Origin: Galbitalea sp036271875
GTDB lineage: Bacteria; Actinomycetota; Actinomycetes; Actinomycetales; Microbacteriaceae
DNA length: 64,000 nucleotides
Reading direction: 5' to 3'
Assembly: GCA_036271875.1 (NCBI GenBank)
Contig: DATAZU010000015.1
Coordinates: 124,001 to 188,000, forward strand
Both the position numbers and the translations under genes were made by a program. Under the pieces are notes generated by a model. It did not search any database and was not told where the DNA came from. It worked only from the letters and a program-made list of their open reading frames with translations. Positions 33,857 to 42,057 of the stretch are shown in pieces; the stretch's first letter is position 1; the number at the start of each line of letters is the position of its first letter.

Positions 33857-34073
33857 CGCTCGGGCGTCGCGCCCCACAAATGTGCGTCTTCGGGACGAAA
33901 GTGACCGCGAGCACCGGCAGTTTTCTCCCGATCGGATACAAGCGCTCGGGGCTCGATCTACCTGCGGGTTCATCCTCAATTCGCGTTCCGTCGACACGAC
34001 GTAGCCGCGCAAGCCAGCAGTTGCTCCTGTGAACGACGCCGGAGGCCGAGTTTCTCCTGGTGACGAAGCCGCA

Positions 34074-35402
34074 CTACGCCAGCGCGGTACCCGCAGCGGC
34101 GAGTTGGGCTCCGACTGCGGCGAAGTCGTCACGGATCTGGCCAACGGTGACCCGGATGAACTGACCCCCGGGAGTCGCAAGGAACGGCGTCCCTGCCGCA
34201 ACCCGGATGCCCGCCGCCGCTAGCTGCACCACGGCGTCGCGCTCGTCCGCAACGCGCAGCCACAGGTTGATGCCGTCGGCGGTCGCAACATCCCAGCCGC
34301 TGGCTCGGAGCGCCGCCGACATCGCCTTCTGCCGTTCGCGATACGTGCTGCGGGCAAACGTAACCTGGGCAACCGTCTCGGGTTCGGTGAGCAGGTCAAA
34401 CAGGATGGTCTGCAGCATCCGCGAGGTCCAGCCGGGCCCGAGGATGCGGCGGGCGATGAACCGGTCCATGAATTCCTTGGGACCGCCGACGGCCGCGATG
34501 CGGAGATCGGGCCCGTGTGACTTGGAGAAGCTCCGGATGTGCACGACGCGATCGGGCAGGAACGCCCCGAGCGACACATCGCCGGCCGATGAAATTTCGC
34601 CTGAGTGGTCATCCTCGATAATCAGCATGTGCTCGGCACCACGCGAATTGCGGATGACACGGGCCAGTTCCCGCGCGCGTTCGACGGTCATCGAGACGCC
34701 GGACGGATTCTGGGTGCGGGGCTGCAGAACAAGCGCGGCGGGGGAGCGCTGCAGAGCGAGCCACAGCGATTCGGGCGTCATTCCCTCGCTGTCCAATTCG
34801 ACCGGGACGCGCTCGGTTCCGTAGTGTTCGAGCAGGTCAAACACCGGCGGGAAGCCCGGGTTCTCGACGGCGACCCGATCGCCGAACTTGAGGAGCAGGT
34901 CCAGCGTGCGGGAGATCGCATCCATTGCGCCGTCGACGATCGTCAGCGTTCCCGGCTCGAACGGCCACGACGCGAGCAGCAGCTCCTCGAGTTCCGGGAT
35001 GACCGGGTCGTTGAAGTAGCTGAGGGTCGCGGCGCGACTCGAAACGCGCGACAACGCCGGACCGAGGTCGGGCAGCAGCAGCGGGTCCGGTGTTCCGGTG
35101 GAGAGATCGAGGCGGGCATCCGGCAGCTCGGTGAGACTGCGACTGCGCGGCGGCAACCAGGTCGTGCGTTCTGCCCGCACGAACGATCCGCTGCGGCCGC
35201 GAGAGATGATCAGGCCAACGCCGGATAGTGCCTGCCAGGCGTGACTGACAGTGGCTGGGCTCACACCGAGCTCGGCAGCGAGCTGGCGGACGGTCGGCAG
35301 GCGATCGCCGGGCGCGAGATCCCCGGATGCGATGAGGCGCGCGATGGCGCCGGCAATTCCGCTGGGGGACGGGTCTTCAACCGCGACCGCTACCGACTTC
35401 AT
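34074..35402 (-). CDS. MocR-type regulator (GntR winged helix plus aminotransferase domain)
   Basis: 442 residues. Residues ~10-75 form a GntR winged helix (GIAGAIARLIASGDLAPGDR, LAAELGVSPATVSHAWQALS). The rest is an aspartate-aminotransferase fold; the PLP-binding lysine is Lys294 in RSFSKSHGPDLR, and VENPGFPPVFDLLEHYG and LQPRTQNPSGVSM are typical. Such regulators sense an amine or PLP-aldehyde. It diverges from the pyrimidine-type operon over 133 bases, so beta-alanine or a related amine is a plausible effector and that operon a plausible target. Confidence 0.92.
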   Translation of the reverse strand: MKSVAVAVEDPSPSGIAGAIARLIASGDLAPGDRLPTVRQLAAELGVSPATVSHAWQALSGVGLIISRGRSGSFVRAERTTWLPPRSRSLTELPDARLDLSTGTPDPLLLPDLGPALSRVSSRAATLSYFNDPVIPELEELLLASWPFEPGTLTIVDGAMDAISRTLDLLLKFGDRVAVENPGFPPVFDLLEHYGTERVPVELDSEGMTPESLWLALQRSPAALVLQPRTQNPSGVSMTVERARELARVIRNSRGAEHMLIIEDDHSGEISSAGDVSLGAFLPDRVVHIRSFSKSHGPDLRIAAVGGPKEFMDRFIARRILGPGWTSRMLQTILFDLLTEPETVAQVTFARSTYRERQKAMSAALRASGWDVATADGINLWLRVADERDAVVQLAAAGIRVAAGTPFLATPGGQFIRVTVGQIRDDFAAVGAQLAAAGTALA

Positions 35403-35535
35403 TGCCGCTCCCGTACTGTGCTTGTTGAGACCTGTGCGACTGACGGATTTCCGATTCGAGAGTCAACGCGAGAAATACATGCGAAATGTTTACGTCGAAT
35501 AATAACAAAAAGCAAAGCAGCTGGAGGTATCCCTC
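35403..35535. promoter_or_regulatory. Divergent control region, MocR gene / pyrimidine-type operon
   Basis: 133 bases between two divergent starts. The right half is unusually AT-rich for this genome (TACGTCGAATAATAACAAAA near 35490), as expected for promoter melting. A strong GGAGG lies eight bases before the ATG at 35536. I cannot fix individual operator halves by eye. Confidence 0.5.
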
Positions 35536-36384
35536 ATGACCGTAGTTCGCGCAGCCATCACGCAGACCACGTGGACGGGCGACAAAGAATCGATGCTCGA
35601 CAAGCACGAGCAGTTCGCGAGGTCAGCGGCGAAAGACGGCGCCCAGATCGTCTGCTTCCAGGAACTCTTCTACGGGCCGTACTTCGGAATCACCGAAGAC
35701 AAGAAGTACTACCGCTACGCGGAACCGGCTGACGGCCCCATTGTGCAGCGCTTTGCGAAGCTGGCCAAGGAACTCGGCGTTGTGATGATTCTTCCGATCT
35801 ACGAGGAGGACATCACCGGCGTCTACTACAACACCGCGGTCATCGTCGAGTCGGACGGCACGATCCTCGGCAAGTACCGCAAGCACCACATCCCGCACCT
35901 CGACCGCTTCTGGGAGAAGTTCTACTTCCGTCCCGGCAACCTGGGCTACCCGGTGTTTGACACCTCGGTCGGCAAGGTCGGCCTGTACATCTGCTACGAC
36001 CGTCACTTCCCGGAGGGCTGGCGTGAGCTTGGCCTAAACGGCGCGCACATGGTGTTCAACCCCAACGCCACGAAGCCGGGCCTCTCGAACCGGCTGTGGG
36101 AGGTCGAAGGTCCGTGCGCCGCGGTGGCGAACGGCTACTTTGTGCTGCAGCCCAACCGCGTCGGTCGCGAGGACAACGAGTACGGCGAGCTCGCTGTCGA
36201 TTTCTACGGCACCAGCCAGGTCATCGATCCGCGCGGCAATTTTGTCGGTGAGCGCGGATCGGGCGAGCACGAGGAGATCCTGATTCGCGACCTCGACCTC
36301 GACATGGTTCAGCAGATGCGCGACGACTGGCAGTTTTATCGCGACCGCCGTCCGGACTCGTACACATCGATCCCGAAGCCCTAG
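35536..36384 (+). CDS. Carbon-nitrogen hydrolase, probable beta-ureidopropionase
   Basis: 282 residues. Nitrilase-superfamily fold with the Glu-Lys-Cys triad visible: Glu43 (CFQELFYGPYF), Lys116 (YRKHHIPH) and Cys153 (LYICYDRHFPEGWRELG). The Tyr-Asp-Arg-His-Phe-Pro-Glu stretch and the YRDRRPDSY tail match N-carbamoyl-beta-alanine / N-carbamoyl amino acid amidohydrolases. Reaction proposed: N-carbamoyl-beta-alanine to beta-alanine, CO2 and ammonia. N-carbamoylputrescine amidase is the main alternative, but the dihydropyrimidinase next door favours the former. Confidence 0.88.
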   Translation: MTVVRAAITQTTWTGDKESMLDKHEQFARSAAKDGAQIVCFQELFYGPYFGITEDKKYYRYAEPADGPIVQRFAKLAKELGVVMILPIYEEDITGVYYNTAVIVESDGTILGKYRKHHIPHLDRFWEKFYFRPGNLGYPVFDTSVGKVGLYICYDRHFPEGWRELGLNGAHMVFNPNATKPGLSNRLWEVEGPCAAVANGYFVLQPNRVGREDNEYGELAVDFYGTSQVIDPRGNFVGERGSGEHEEILIRDLDLDMVQQMRDDWQFYRDRRPDSYTSIPKP

Positions 36385-36392
36385 GCCCTACC

Positions 36393-36451
36393 GTCGCTGA
36401 GCATGTCGACGGGCCCGTGGCGATTATTGGCCCTCGACACGCTCGGGGACC
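36393..36451. repeat. Dispersed repeat, decayed inverted pair
   Basis: Reverse-type unit at 36393-36415 and forward-type unit at 36429-36451, 13 bases apart. Both diverge from the core but keep GTCGA and GCTC/GAGC blocks. Here the order is reverse then forward, opposite to the pairs at 32573 and 37925. It lies between the beta-ureidopropionase and dihydropyrimidinase genes, upstream of the latter's ribosome-binding site. Confidence 0.6.
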
Positions 36452-36475
36452 GGTACGAAGTGAGAGGAATCACGA

Positions 36476-37912
36476 ATGACTAAGACCCTCATCAAGAACG
36501 GGACGGTCGTGAACTCGACCGGAACCGGAGCCGCGGATGTTCTGATCGACGGCGAGACCATCGCCGCGGTCCTCGCGCCGGGCTCGTCCCTGCTCGGCTT
36601 CGATGTCGAGGCCAACGTCGATACGGTCATCGACGCCAGGGGCAAGTACGTCATCCCGGGAGGCATCGACGCGCACACCCACATGGAGATGCCGTTCGGG
36701 GGAACCAACGCGTCCGACACGTTCGAGACGGGCACCCGCGCGGCGGCGTGGGGCGGCACGACATCCATCGTCGACTTCGTTGTGCAGTACCCGGACCAGA
36801 AGATCATGGACCAGTACGCGCTCTGGCACGAGAAGGCGGCGGGTAACTGCGCGATCGACTACGGGTTCCACCAGATCCTGTCCGACGTTCAGGATGCCTC
36901 GCTCACCGCGATGGACGAACTCATTGCCGAGGGCGTCACGAGCTTCAAGCTGTTCATGGCGTACAAGGGCGTCTTCCTCTCCGATGACGGCCAGATCCTC
37001 CGGGCATTCCAGAAGGGCGCATCCAATGGCGCACTGATGATGATGCATGCCGAGAACGGCGCGATGATCGACGTGCTCGTGAAGCAGGCCATCGAGGCCG
37101 GGAACACAAGCCCGTACTACCACGGGCTCACCCGCCCGTGGGAAGCCGAGGAGGAGGCGACCCACCGCGCGATCATGATCGCTCACCTGACCGGCGCGCC
37201 GCTCTACGTCGTGCACGTCTCGGCAAAGCAGGCCGTCGACCAGATCGCCGCAGCTCGCGATCGCGGACAGAACGTCTTCGGCGAGACCTGCCCGCAGTAC
37301 CTCTACCTGTCGCTCGAGGAACAGCTCGGCGCGACATCCGAGGAGTGGGGCGACTTCGAGGGCGCCAAGTGGGTGTGCTCGACACCCCTGCGCTCGAAGG
37401 AGGAGGGCCACCAGCACCACATGTGGCAGTCCCTTCGCACCAACGACATCCAGATGGTTTCTACTGACCACTGCCCGTTCTGCATGAAGGGCCAGAAAGA
37501 CTTGGGTGTCGGCGACTTCTCGAAGATTCCCAACGGCATCGGTTCGGTCGAGAACCGCATGGATCTCATGTACCAGGGGGTCGTCAACGGCAACATTTCG
37601 CTTGAGCGCTGGGTCGAAGTCACCTCAACGACCCCCGCGCGGATGTTCGGGATGTACGGCAAGAAGGGTGTCATCCAGCCCGGTGCCGACGGGGATGTCG
37701 TGGTCTACGACCCGAAGGGCCACACGTCGATCGGTGTGGGCAAAGCCCATCACATGAACATGGACTACTCGGCATGGGAGGGTTACGAGATCAACGGCCA
37801 TGTTGACACCGTGGTCTCCCGTGGCAAGGTCATCGTCGACGACAACCAGTACGTCGGAGCCAAGGGAGACGGCAAGTACTTCAAGCGCGGCCTCAGCCAG
37901 TACCTGATCTGA
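36476..37912 (+). CDS. Dihydropyrimidinase / D-hydantoinase
   Basis: 478 residues, AGAGGA upstream of the ATG. Amidohydrolase with a two-metal centre: Asp65-Ala-His67-Thr-His69 and the carboxylated lysine Lys158 in FKLFMAYKG; later His residues in MMMHAENG and VVHVSAKQ and the Asp in STDHCPF. Opens dihydrouracil or dihydrothymine to the N-carbamoyl-beta-amino acid, which the upstream amidohydrolase can cleave. Many enzymes of this family also hydrolyse hydantoins. Confidence 0.95.
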   Translation: MTKTLIKNGTVVNSTGTGAADVLIDGETIAAVLAPGSSLLGFDVEANVDTVIDARGKYVIPGGIDAHTHMEMPFGGTNASDTFETGTRAAAWGGTTSIVDFVVQYPDQKIMDQYALWHEKAAGNCAIDYGFHQILSDVQDASLTAMDELIAEGVTSFKLFMAYKGVFLSDDGQILRAFQKGASNGALMMMHAENGAMIDVLVKQAIEAGNTSPYYHGLTRPWEAEEEATHRAIMIAHLTGAPLYVVHVSAKQAVDQIAAARDRGQNVFGETCPQYLYLSLEEQLGATSEEWGDFEGAKWVCSTPLRSKEEGHQHHMWQSLRTNDIQMVSTDHCPFCMKGQKDLGVGDFSKIPNGIGSVENRMDLMYQGVVNGNISLERWVEVTSTTPARMFGMYGKKGVIQPGADGDVVVYDPKGHTSIGVGKAHHMNMDYSAWEGYEINGHVDTVVSRGKVIVDDNQYVGAKGDGKYFKRGLSQYLI

Positions 37913-37924
37913 CGTCATCGCACC

Positions 37925-37988
37925 GGCCCTTCGACAGGCTCAGCGACCGAGGCGCGCGACAACTGGCCCCTGAGCCTGTCGAAGGGCC
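37925..37988. repeat. Dispersed repeat, well-preserved inverted pair
   Basis: Forward-type unit 37925-37948 and reverse-type unit 37965-37988, separated by 16 bases; about 21 of 24 arm positions pair. This is the clearest intergenic copy and could fold into a long RNA hairpin between the dihydropyrimidinase and oxidoreductase genes, where it may tune expression of the downstream pair. Confidence 0.85.
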
Positions 37989-38006
37989 CCAACGAGAAAG
38001 CAACCT

Positions 38007-39080
38007 ATGGACTTCGGAGCAGTACTCCAGACCAACCCGCCGGCGTCTCGAACCGTTTACCTCGCCAAGCTGGCGGAGCAGTACGGATTCAGCCACGTCT
38101 GGACCTTCGACTCGCACCTGCTCTGGCAGGAGCCGTATGTGATCTACAGCAAGATCCTCGCCGAGACGAGCCGGATCATCGTCGGCCCGATGGTCACAAA
38201 CCCGGCAACACGCGACTGGACCGTCACGGCATCCACATACGCCACGCTCAACGAGATGTACGGCAATCGCACGATCTGCGGAATCGGTCGCGGTGACTCG
38301 GCTGTTCGCGTTACGAACGGCAAGCCAACCACTCTCGCCGAGCTGCGCGAGGCCATCCACGTGATCCGCGAGCTCGGTAACTCGCGGCCAATCGACTACA
38401 ACGGCGCCCAGCTCCAGTTTCCCTGGAGCCATGGCTCGAAGCTTGATGTCTGGGTTGCTGCCTACGGACCACTCGCGCTCAAGTTGACGGGCGAAGTGGG
38501 CGACGGCTTCATCCTGCAGCTGGCCGATCTCGATATCGCCGAGTGGATGATCAAGACGGTTCGTTCCGCGGCGGAAGCGGCCGGTCGTGACCCAATGTCG
38601 ATCAAGTTCTGTGTTGCGGCTCCGATGTACATCGGCGACTCGTCGAACCCAGACACGCTTGCGCACATGCGCGAGCAGTGCCGCTGGTTCGGCGGGATGG
38701 TCGGCAACCACGTCGCGGACATCGTGGCGAAGTATGGCCCTTCGACCAGCTCAGGGACCGATACAGCCTCAGGGACCGGGTCTCAGATCCCGGCGGCTCT
38801 CACCGACTACATCAAGGGTCGCGAGGGCTACGACTACAACGAGCACGGCCGCGCGGGAAATACGCATGCCGAGTTCGTTCCCGATGAGATCGTCGATCGC
38901 TTCTGCGTGATCGGGACCGCGGAGGATCACATCGCGAAGCTGAAGGCGCTTAAGGACATCGGCGTCGACCAGTTCGCCGGCTACCTGCAGCACGACAACA
39001 AAGAAGAAACCCTTCGGGTGTATGGCGAGACAGTCATCCCCGCTCTGAAGGAACACATCACCGCGAAGGAGCAGTTGTGA
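38007..39080 (+). CDS. Luciferase-like (LLM) oxidoreductase of the TIGR03842 type
   Basis: 357 residues, TIM-barrel flavin or F420 enzyme. MDFGAVLQTNPPASRTVYLA, HVWTFDSHLLWQEPYVIY, GNRTICGIGRGDSAVRV and YIKGREGYDYNEHGRAGN (near the end) are characteristic. The family occurs both in F420 makers and in bacteria without F420, so the cofactor could be F420 or FMN. Residues ~244-257 (PSTSSGT then DTASGT) are an in-frame copy of the dispersed repeat within a loop before the ALTDYI segment. The gene is coupled to the aminotransferase (GTGA) and may perform a redox step of the same pathway. Confidence 0.88.
   Translation: MDFGAVLQTNPPASRTVYLAKLAEQYGFSHVWTFDSHLLWQEPYVIYSKILAETSRIIVGPMVTNPATRDWTVTASTYATLNEMYGNRTICGIGRGDSAVRVTNGKPTTLAELREAIHVIRELGNSRPIDYNGAQLQFPWSHGSKLDVWVAAYGPLALKLTGEVGDGFILQLADLDIAEWMIKTVRSAAEAAGRDPMSIKFCVAAPMYIGDSSNPDTLAHMREQCRWFGGMVGNHVADIVAKYGPSTSSGTDTASGTGSQIPAALTDYIKGREGYDYNEHGRAGNTHAEFVPDEIVDRFCVIGTAEDHIAKLKALKDIGVDQFAGYLQHDNKEETLRVYGETVIPALKEHITAKEQL
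38736..38777 (+). repeat. Dispersed repeat inside the LLM oxidoreductase gene
   Basis: Full unit 38736-38759 then, 3 bases on, a shortened unit 38763-38777 in the same direction. Read in frame as GPSTSSGT followed by TASGT. Same orientation and frame relative to the gene as the copies in cofE and the ABC ATPase gene. Confidence 0.9.
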
Positions 39081-40408
39081 GCGACCCAACTTTCGATCGA
39101 GCCGAGGGCGATCGGGCGTACGAACTCGACCGCGCGCACGTTTTCCACTCCTGGAGCGCGCAGGGCTCGCTGAAGCCGTTTGTACCCGCGGGCGGCCGCG
39201 GCACGACGATCTGGGACTACGACGGTAAGGCATATCTCGACTTCTCGAGTCAGCTCGTCAACCTCAACATCGGGCACCAGCATCCGAAGGTCGTCGCGGC
39301 GATCAAAGCCCAGGCGGATGTCATGACGACGATCGCGCCCGCCCACGGGAACATCCAGCGTGGTGAGGCGGCAAGTCGCATCCTCGCCAGGGCCGGCGAA
39401 GGATTCTCGAAGGTCTTCTTCACGAACGGTGGAGCGGATGCGAACGAGAACGCGATCCGCCTGGCGCGCCTGACGACGGGCCGCGACACGGTGCTGTCGA
39501 CCTACCGCAGCTATCACGGCAACACCGGCGCGGCCATCGTTGCGACCGGGGACTGGCGCCGCGTGCAGAACCAGTACGCGCGTGGGCACGCCCACTTCTT
39601 TGGACCGTTCGTGTACCGCTCGGAGTTCTGGTCGGACTCGCCCGAACAGGAAAGCGAGCGCGCGCTGCACCACCTTGAGCGCGTCATCGCGTCGGAGGGT
39701 GCGGCATCCGTTGCTGCGATCCTGCTCGAGACAGTGCCGGGAACCGCTGGCGTCATGCCGCCACCGCCCGGTTACCTCGAGGGTGTGCGGGCTCTCGCCG
39801 ACAAGTACGGGATCATGTTGATCTTTGATGAGGTGATGTGTGGTTTCGGTCGCACCGGTGACTGGTTTGCATGGCAGAACCCCGAGTTCGCCGGCGTCGC
39901 CCCGGATCTGATCACCTTCGCCAAGGGCGTGAACTCTGGCTATGTGCCGGCGGGTGGGGTGATCATTTCCGATGCGATCGCCAACGCGTTCGTTGACGAG
40001 GTGTTCCCGGGCGGCCTGACCTATTCCGGCCATCCGCTCGCGATGGCGTCGATCGTTGCGACCATCGATGCGATGACCGAGGAGAAGATGGTCGAAAATG
40101 CCGCCGCTATTGGGAAAGACGTGCTCGGTCCCGGTCTGCGTGCGCTGGCGAAGAAGCACGCGATCATCGGCGACGTCCGGGGCGTTGGCGTGTTCTGGGC
40201 GCTCGACCTGGTGACCGATCCTGTGACGAGGGCGCCGGTGTCGACATCCGTCGTCGGCGACGTCAAGAACCGACTGATGGCGGCGGGCCTGCTCCCGTTC
40301 ACGTCGGACAACCGCATCCACGTCGTGCCGCCGTGCAACGTGACAGCGGATGAGGTCACTCGTGCGCTCGCGATCTACGACGAGGTCTTCACCGCCCTCG
40401 GCTCCTAG
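39077..40408 (+). CDS. Class III aminotransferase, probable beta-alanine/omega-amino acid transaminase
   Basis: 443 residues, GTG overlapping the previous stop. PLP enzyme: PLP-binding Lys283 in DLITFAKGVNSGYVPAGGV, Asp in LIFDEVMCGFGRTG, FFTNGGADANENAIRLAR for PLP phosphate. In this operon the expected job is to convert beta-alanine (or 3-aminoisobutyrate) to the semialdehyde. Exact amino acceptor is not readable. It closes the operon; the following 141 bases contain small repeat-like sequence only. Confidence 0.9.
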   Translation: MSDPTFDRAEGDRAYELDRAHVFHSWSAQGSLKPFVPAGGRGTTIWDYDGKAYLDFSSQLVNLNIGHQHPKVVAAIKAQADVMTTIAPAHGNIQRGEAASRILARAGEGFSKVFFTNGGADANENAIRLARLTTGRDTVLSTYRSYHGNTGAAIVATGDWRRVQNQYARGHAHFFGPFVYRSEFWSDSPEQESERALHHLERVIASEGAASVAAILLETVPGTAGVMPPPPGYLEGVRALADKYGIMLIFDEVMCGFGRTGDWFAWQNPEFAGVAPDLITFAKGVNSGYVPAGGVIISDAIANAFVDEVFPGGLTYSGHPLAMASIVATIDAMTEEKMVENAAAIGKDVLGPGLRALAKKHAIIGDVRGVGVFWALDLVTDPVTRAPVSTSVVGDVKNRLMAAGLLPFTSDNRIHVVPPCNVTADEVTRALAIYDEVFTALGS

Positions 40409-40420
40409 CTCAGGGGCACG

Positions 40421-40549
40421 GTGCATAACTCCGGAGACCTTGCACGCCAGAACATGCTGGCCGCAGTGAATCGGGGCCAAGAGTGGCGGCCGGGCAGCTC
40501 GGCACGGGGACCTGCAAAGTTGTGTAGCCGCTCGGGTAGAGTCTCGGGA
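40421..40549. other. Gene-free spacer with second-family repeat remnant
   Basis: Begins GTGCATAACTCCGGAGACC and later has, on the opposite strand, ACACAACTTTGCAGGTCCCC, an imperfect partner. The same TAACTC theme recurs at 41049-41136 and 52271-52355. No coding evidence in this spacer. Confidence 0.4.
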
Positions 40550-41032
40550 ATGGCGACCGAAGCGGCCTTATTCCCGAGCGGCACCCCGGTGCGGTTCACG
40601 ATCATCCCGGACGATTACCACGTACCGTTCGCCGGCCGGACCGGTGACGGCAAGCTGTTTTTTCTCAGCAACGAGCTTTTCGGGGTGCCAGCCAGCACTG
40701 GCGAGCCGTCGTCATTCATCGGCCTCTTTCTTTGGAATGCGGATGGAAGTTTCGACCAGGTGATGTATGAGGCCGTCGCCCGCCCCACCAGACTTCCGTC
40801 GGCACAGGCCGTCCCCGGCGGGGCCGAGGACGCCTTCAATCGCTGGATACTGAGCCTCGGGGACTATGTCCTCGAGGAGATCCAGGTCGCCCCCTTCGCG
40901 GTTGAATTCGACGGAGTCACCTTTGGGTTCGTCCCGAACGAGATCGATGAGGATCTGATATCGGTCAACGTCGAGCCCGGCGACTTCATGGCGTACTACG
41001 AGCCCTGGGACGGCGAGGAGTACGACACCTGA
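40550..41032 (+). CDS. Hypothetical protein, 160 residues
   Basis: Starts at ATG 40550, the first in-frame start after the transaminase operon's spacer. Soluble, acidic protein with no signal peptide: FTIIPDDYHVPFAGRTGDGK, SSFIGLFLWNADGSFDQVMY, FAVEFDGVTFGFVPNE and an acidic ending EPWDGEEYDT. Looks like a compact alpha/beta domain found as stand-alone proteins in actinobacteria. I do not recognise a family or function. Confidence 0.7.
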   Translation: MATEAALFPSGTPVRFTIIPDDYHVPFAGRTGDGKLFFLSNELFGVPASTGEPSSFIGLFLWNADGSFDQVMYEAVARPTRLPSAQAVPGGAEDAFNRWILSLGDYVLEEIQVAPFAVEFDGVTFGFVPNEIDEDLISVNVEPGDFMAYYEPWDGEEYDT

Positions 41033-41048
41033 CCCACCTTTCACTTCC

Positions 41049-41136
41049 GTAACTCATGCAGATTTGGGTTGTTGTGCACAGAAGTGCTGGATTAGCGGGG
41101 TTGTTTGCGGGCAGGCTCAAATTCTGCATGAGTTAC
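41049..41136. repeat. Inverted repeat, TAACTCATGCAGA family
   Basis: Left arm 41049-41066 (GTAACTCATGCAGATTTG) and right arm 41118-41136, which is its reverse complement except for one extra A. The 51-base centre shows no gene. Located between the hypothetical gene and the yceD-like gene. The arm sequence resembles the arms at 52271-52355. Confidence 0.8.
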
Positions 41137-41198
41137 GCCAACATAGCCGAGGGCGAACAACGGGCGACCGGCCGAAACCTCACGTAGAATCGTCGATC

Positions 41199-41801
41199 GT
41201 GCCAAAAAGCCCTAAGAACCCGTACACCGTTTCGGTGATCGACATTCTGCACCGCCCCGGCGAGATGCGGGAAAAGTCGATCGAGACGCGCGTCGACGAC
41301 GAAATGGGCAACGCCGTAATCGGGGTTCGCAAGGGCGCAGAACTCGATCTAGATGTTCGCCTCGAGTCACTCCACGACGGCATCCTTGTCTCGGGTGAGG
41401 TCGACACGCAAGCAGAGGGCGAGTGCGTTCGCTGCCTGATCGACGTGCGCGTTCCTGTCCAAGTCGAGTTTCAGGAGCTTTTCGCGTATTCTTTCGACGA
41501 AGCTTTTGACTACACAGTTCAGGACGATTCTCTGGATCTTGAACCGTTGGTCAGGGATGCGGTGGTGCTCTCACTGCCGTTCCAGCCGGTCTGCCAGGAA
41601 GATTGCACGGGGCTCTGTCCAGAGTGTGGTGTGCGTCTTCTTGATAACCCGGGCCATGAGCACGAAGCTCCCGTCGATCCACGATGGGCAGCGCTTGCCG
41701 GCCTCGACGGGTTAGTCGCGGAACGACCGGACACAGACGACAACACGGTGTTGAACGAATCAGGGGCCGCGAAGACTCGCGCTCCGAAAGAGAAGAGATA
41801 G
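41199..41801 (+). CDS. YceD/DUF177-family protein
   Basis: 200 residues from GTG 41199. The family sits immediately before rpmF in most bacteria and is implicated in 23S rRNA/50S biogenesis. Recognisable parts: YTVSVIDILHRPGEMREKSI, VSGEVDTQAEGECVRCLIDV, FQELFAYSFDE, LEPLVRDAVVLSLPFQPVC, and the cysteine cluster CQEDCTGLCPECGVRL that probably binds zinc. A 3-base gap separates it from rpmF. Confidence 0.92.
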   Translation: MPKSPKNPYTVSVIDILHRPGEMREKSIETRVDDEMGNAVIGVRKGAELDLDVRLESLHDGILVSGEVDTQAEGECVRCLIDVRVPVQVEFQELFAYSFDEAFDYTVQDDSLDLEPLVRDAVVLSLPFQPVCQEDCTGLCPECGVRLLDNPGHEHEAPVDPRWAALAGLDGLVAERPDTDDNTVLNESGAAKTRAPKEKR

Positions 41802-41804
41802 AAA

Positions 41805-42008
41805 ATGGCTGTACCTAAGCGCAAGATGTCCCGCGCGAGCACTCGCATGCGCCGCGCGCAGTGGAAGGCGGAGGCGCCGACCCTCGTCAAGACGATCGAG
41901 AACGGTAAGACCGTATACAGCCTTCCGCACCGCGCGAAGGTCGTTGAGGACTCCGCTGGCACCCCGCTGTACATGGAGTACAAGGGTCGTAAGGTCGCCG
42001 ACGTCTAG
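41805..42008 (+). CDS. rpmF: Ribosomal protein L32
   Basis: 67 residues, complete: MAVPKRKMSRASTRMRRAQW at the start, KTVYSLPHRAKVV and EYKGRKVADV at the end. There are no cysteines, so this is the zinc-free form of bacterial L32. Lies in the expected place between yceD and rnc. Confidence 0.97.
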   Translation: MAVPKRKMSRASTRMRRAQWKAEAPTLVKTIENGKTVYSLPHRAKVVEDSAGTPLYMEYKGRKVADV

Positions 42009-42057
42009 TCCCGCCAGCCCGGCCGCACCGGCGGACGGACTAGCATCCGAGCTCGGC

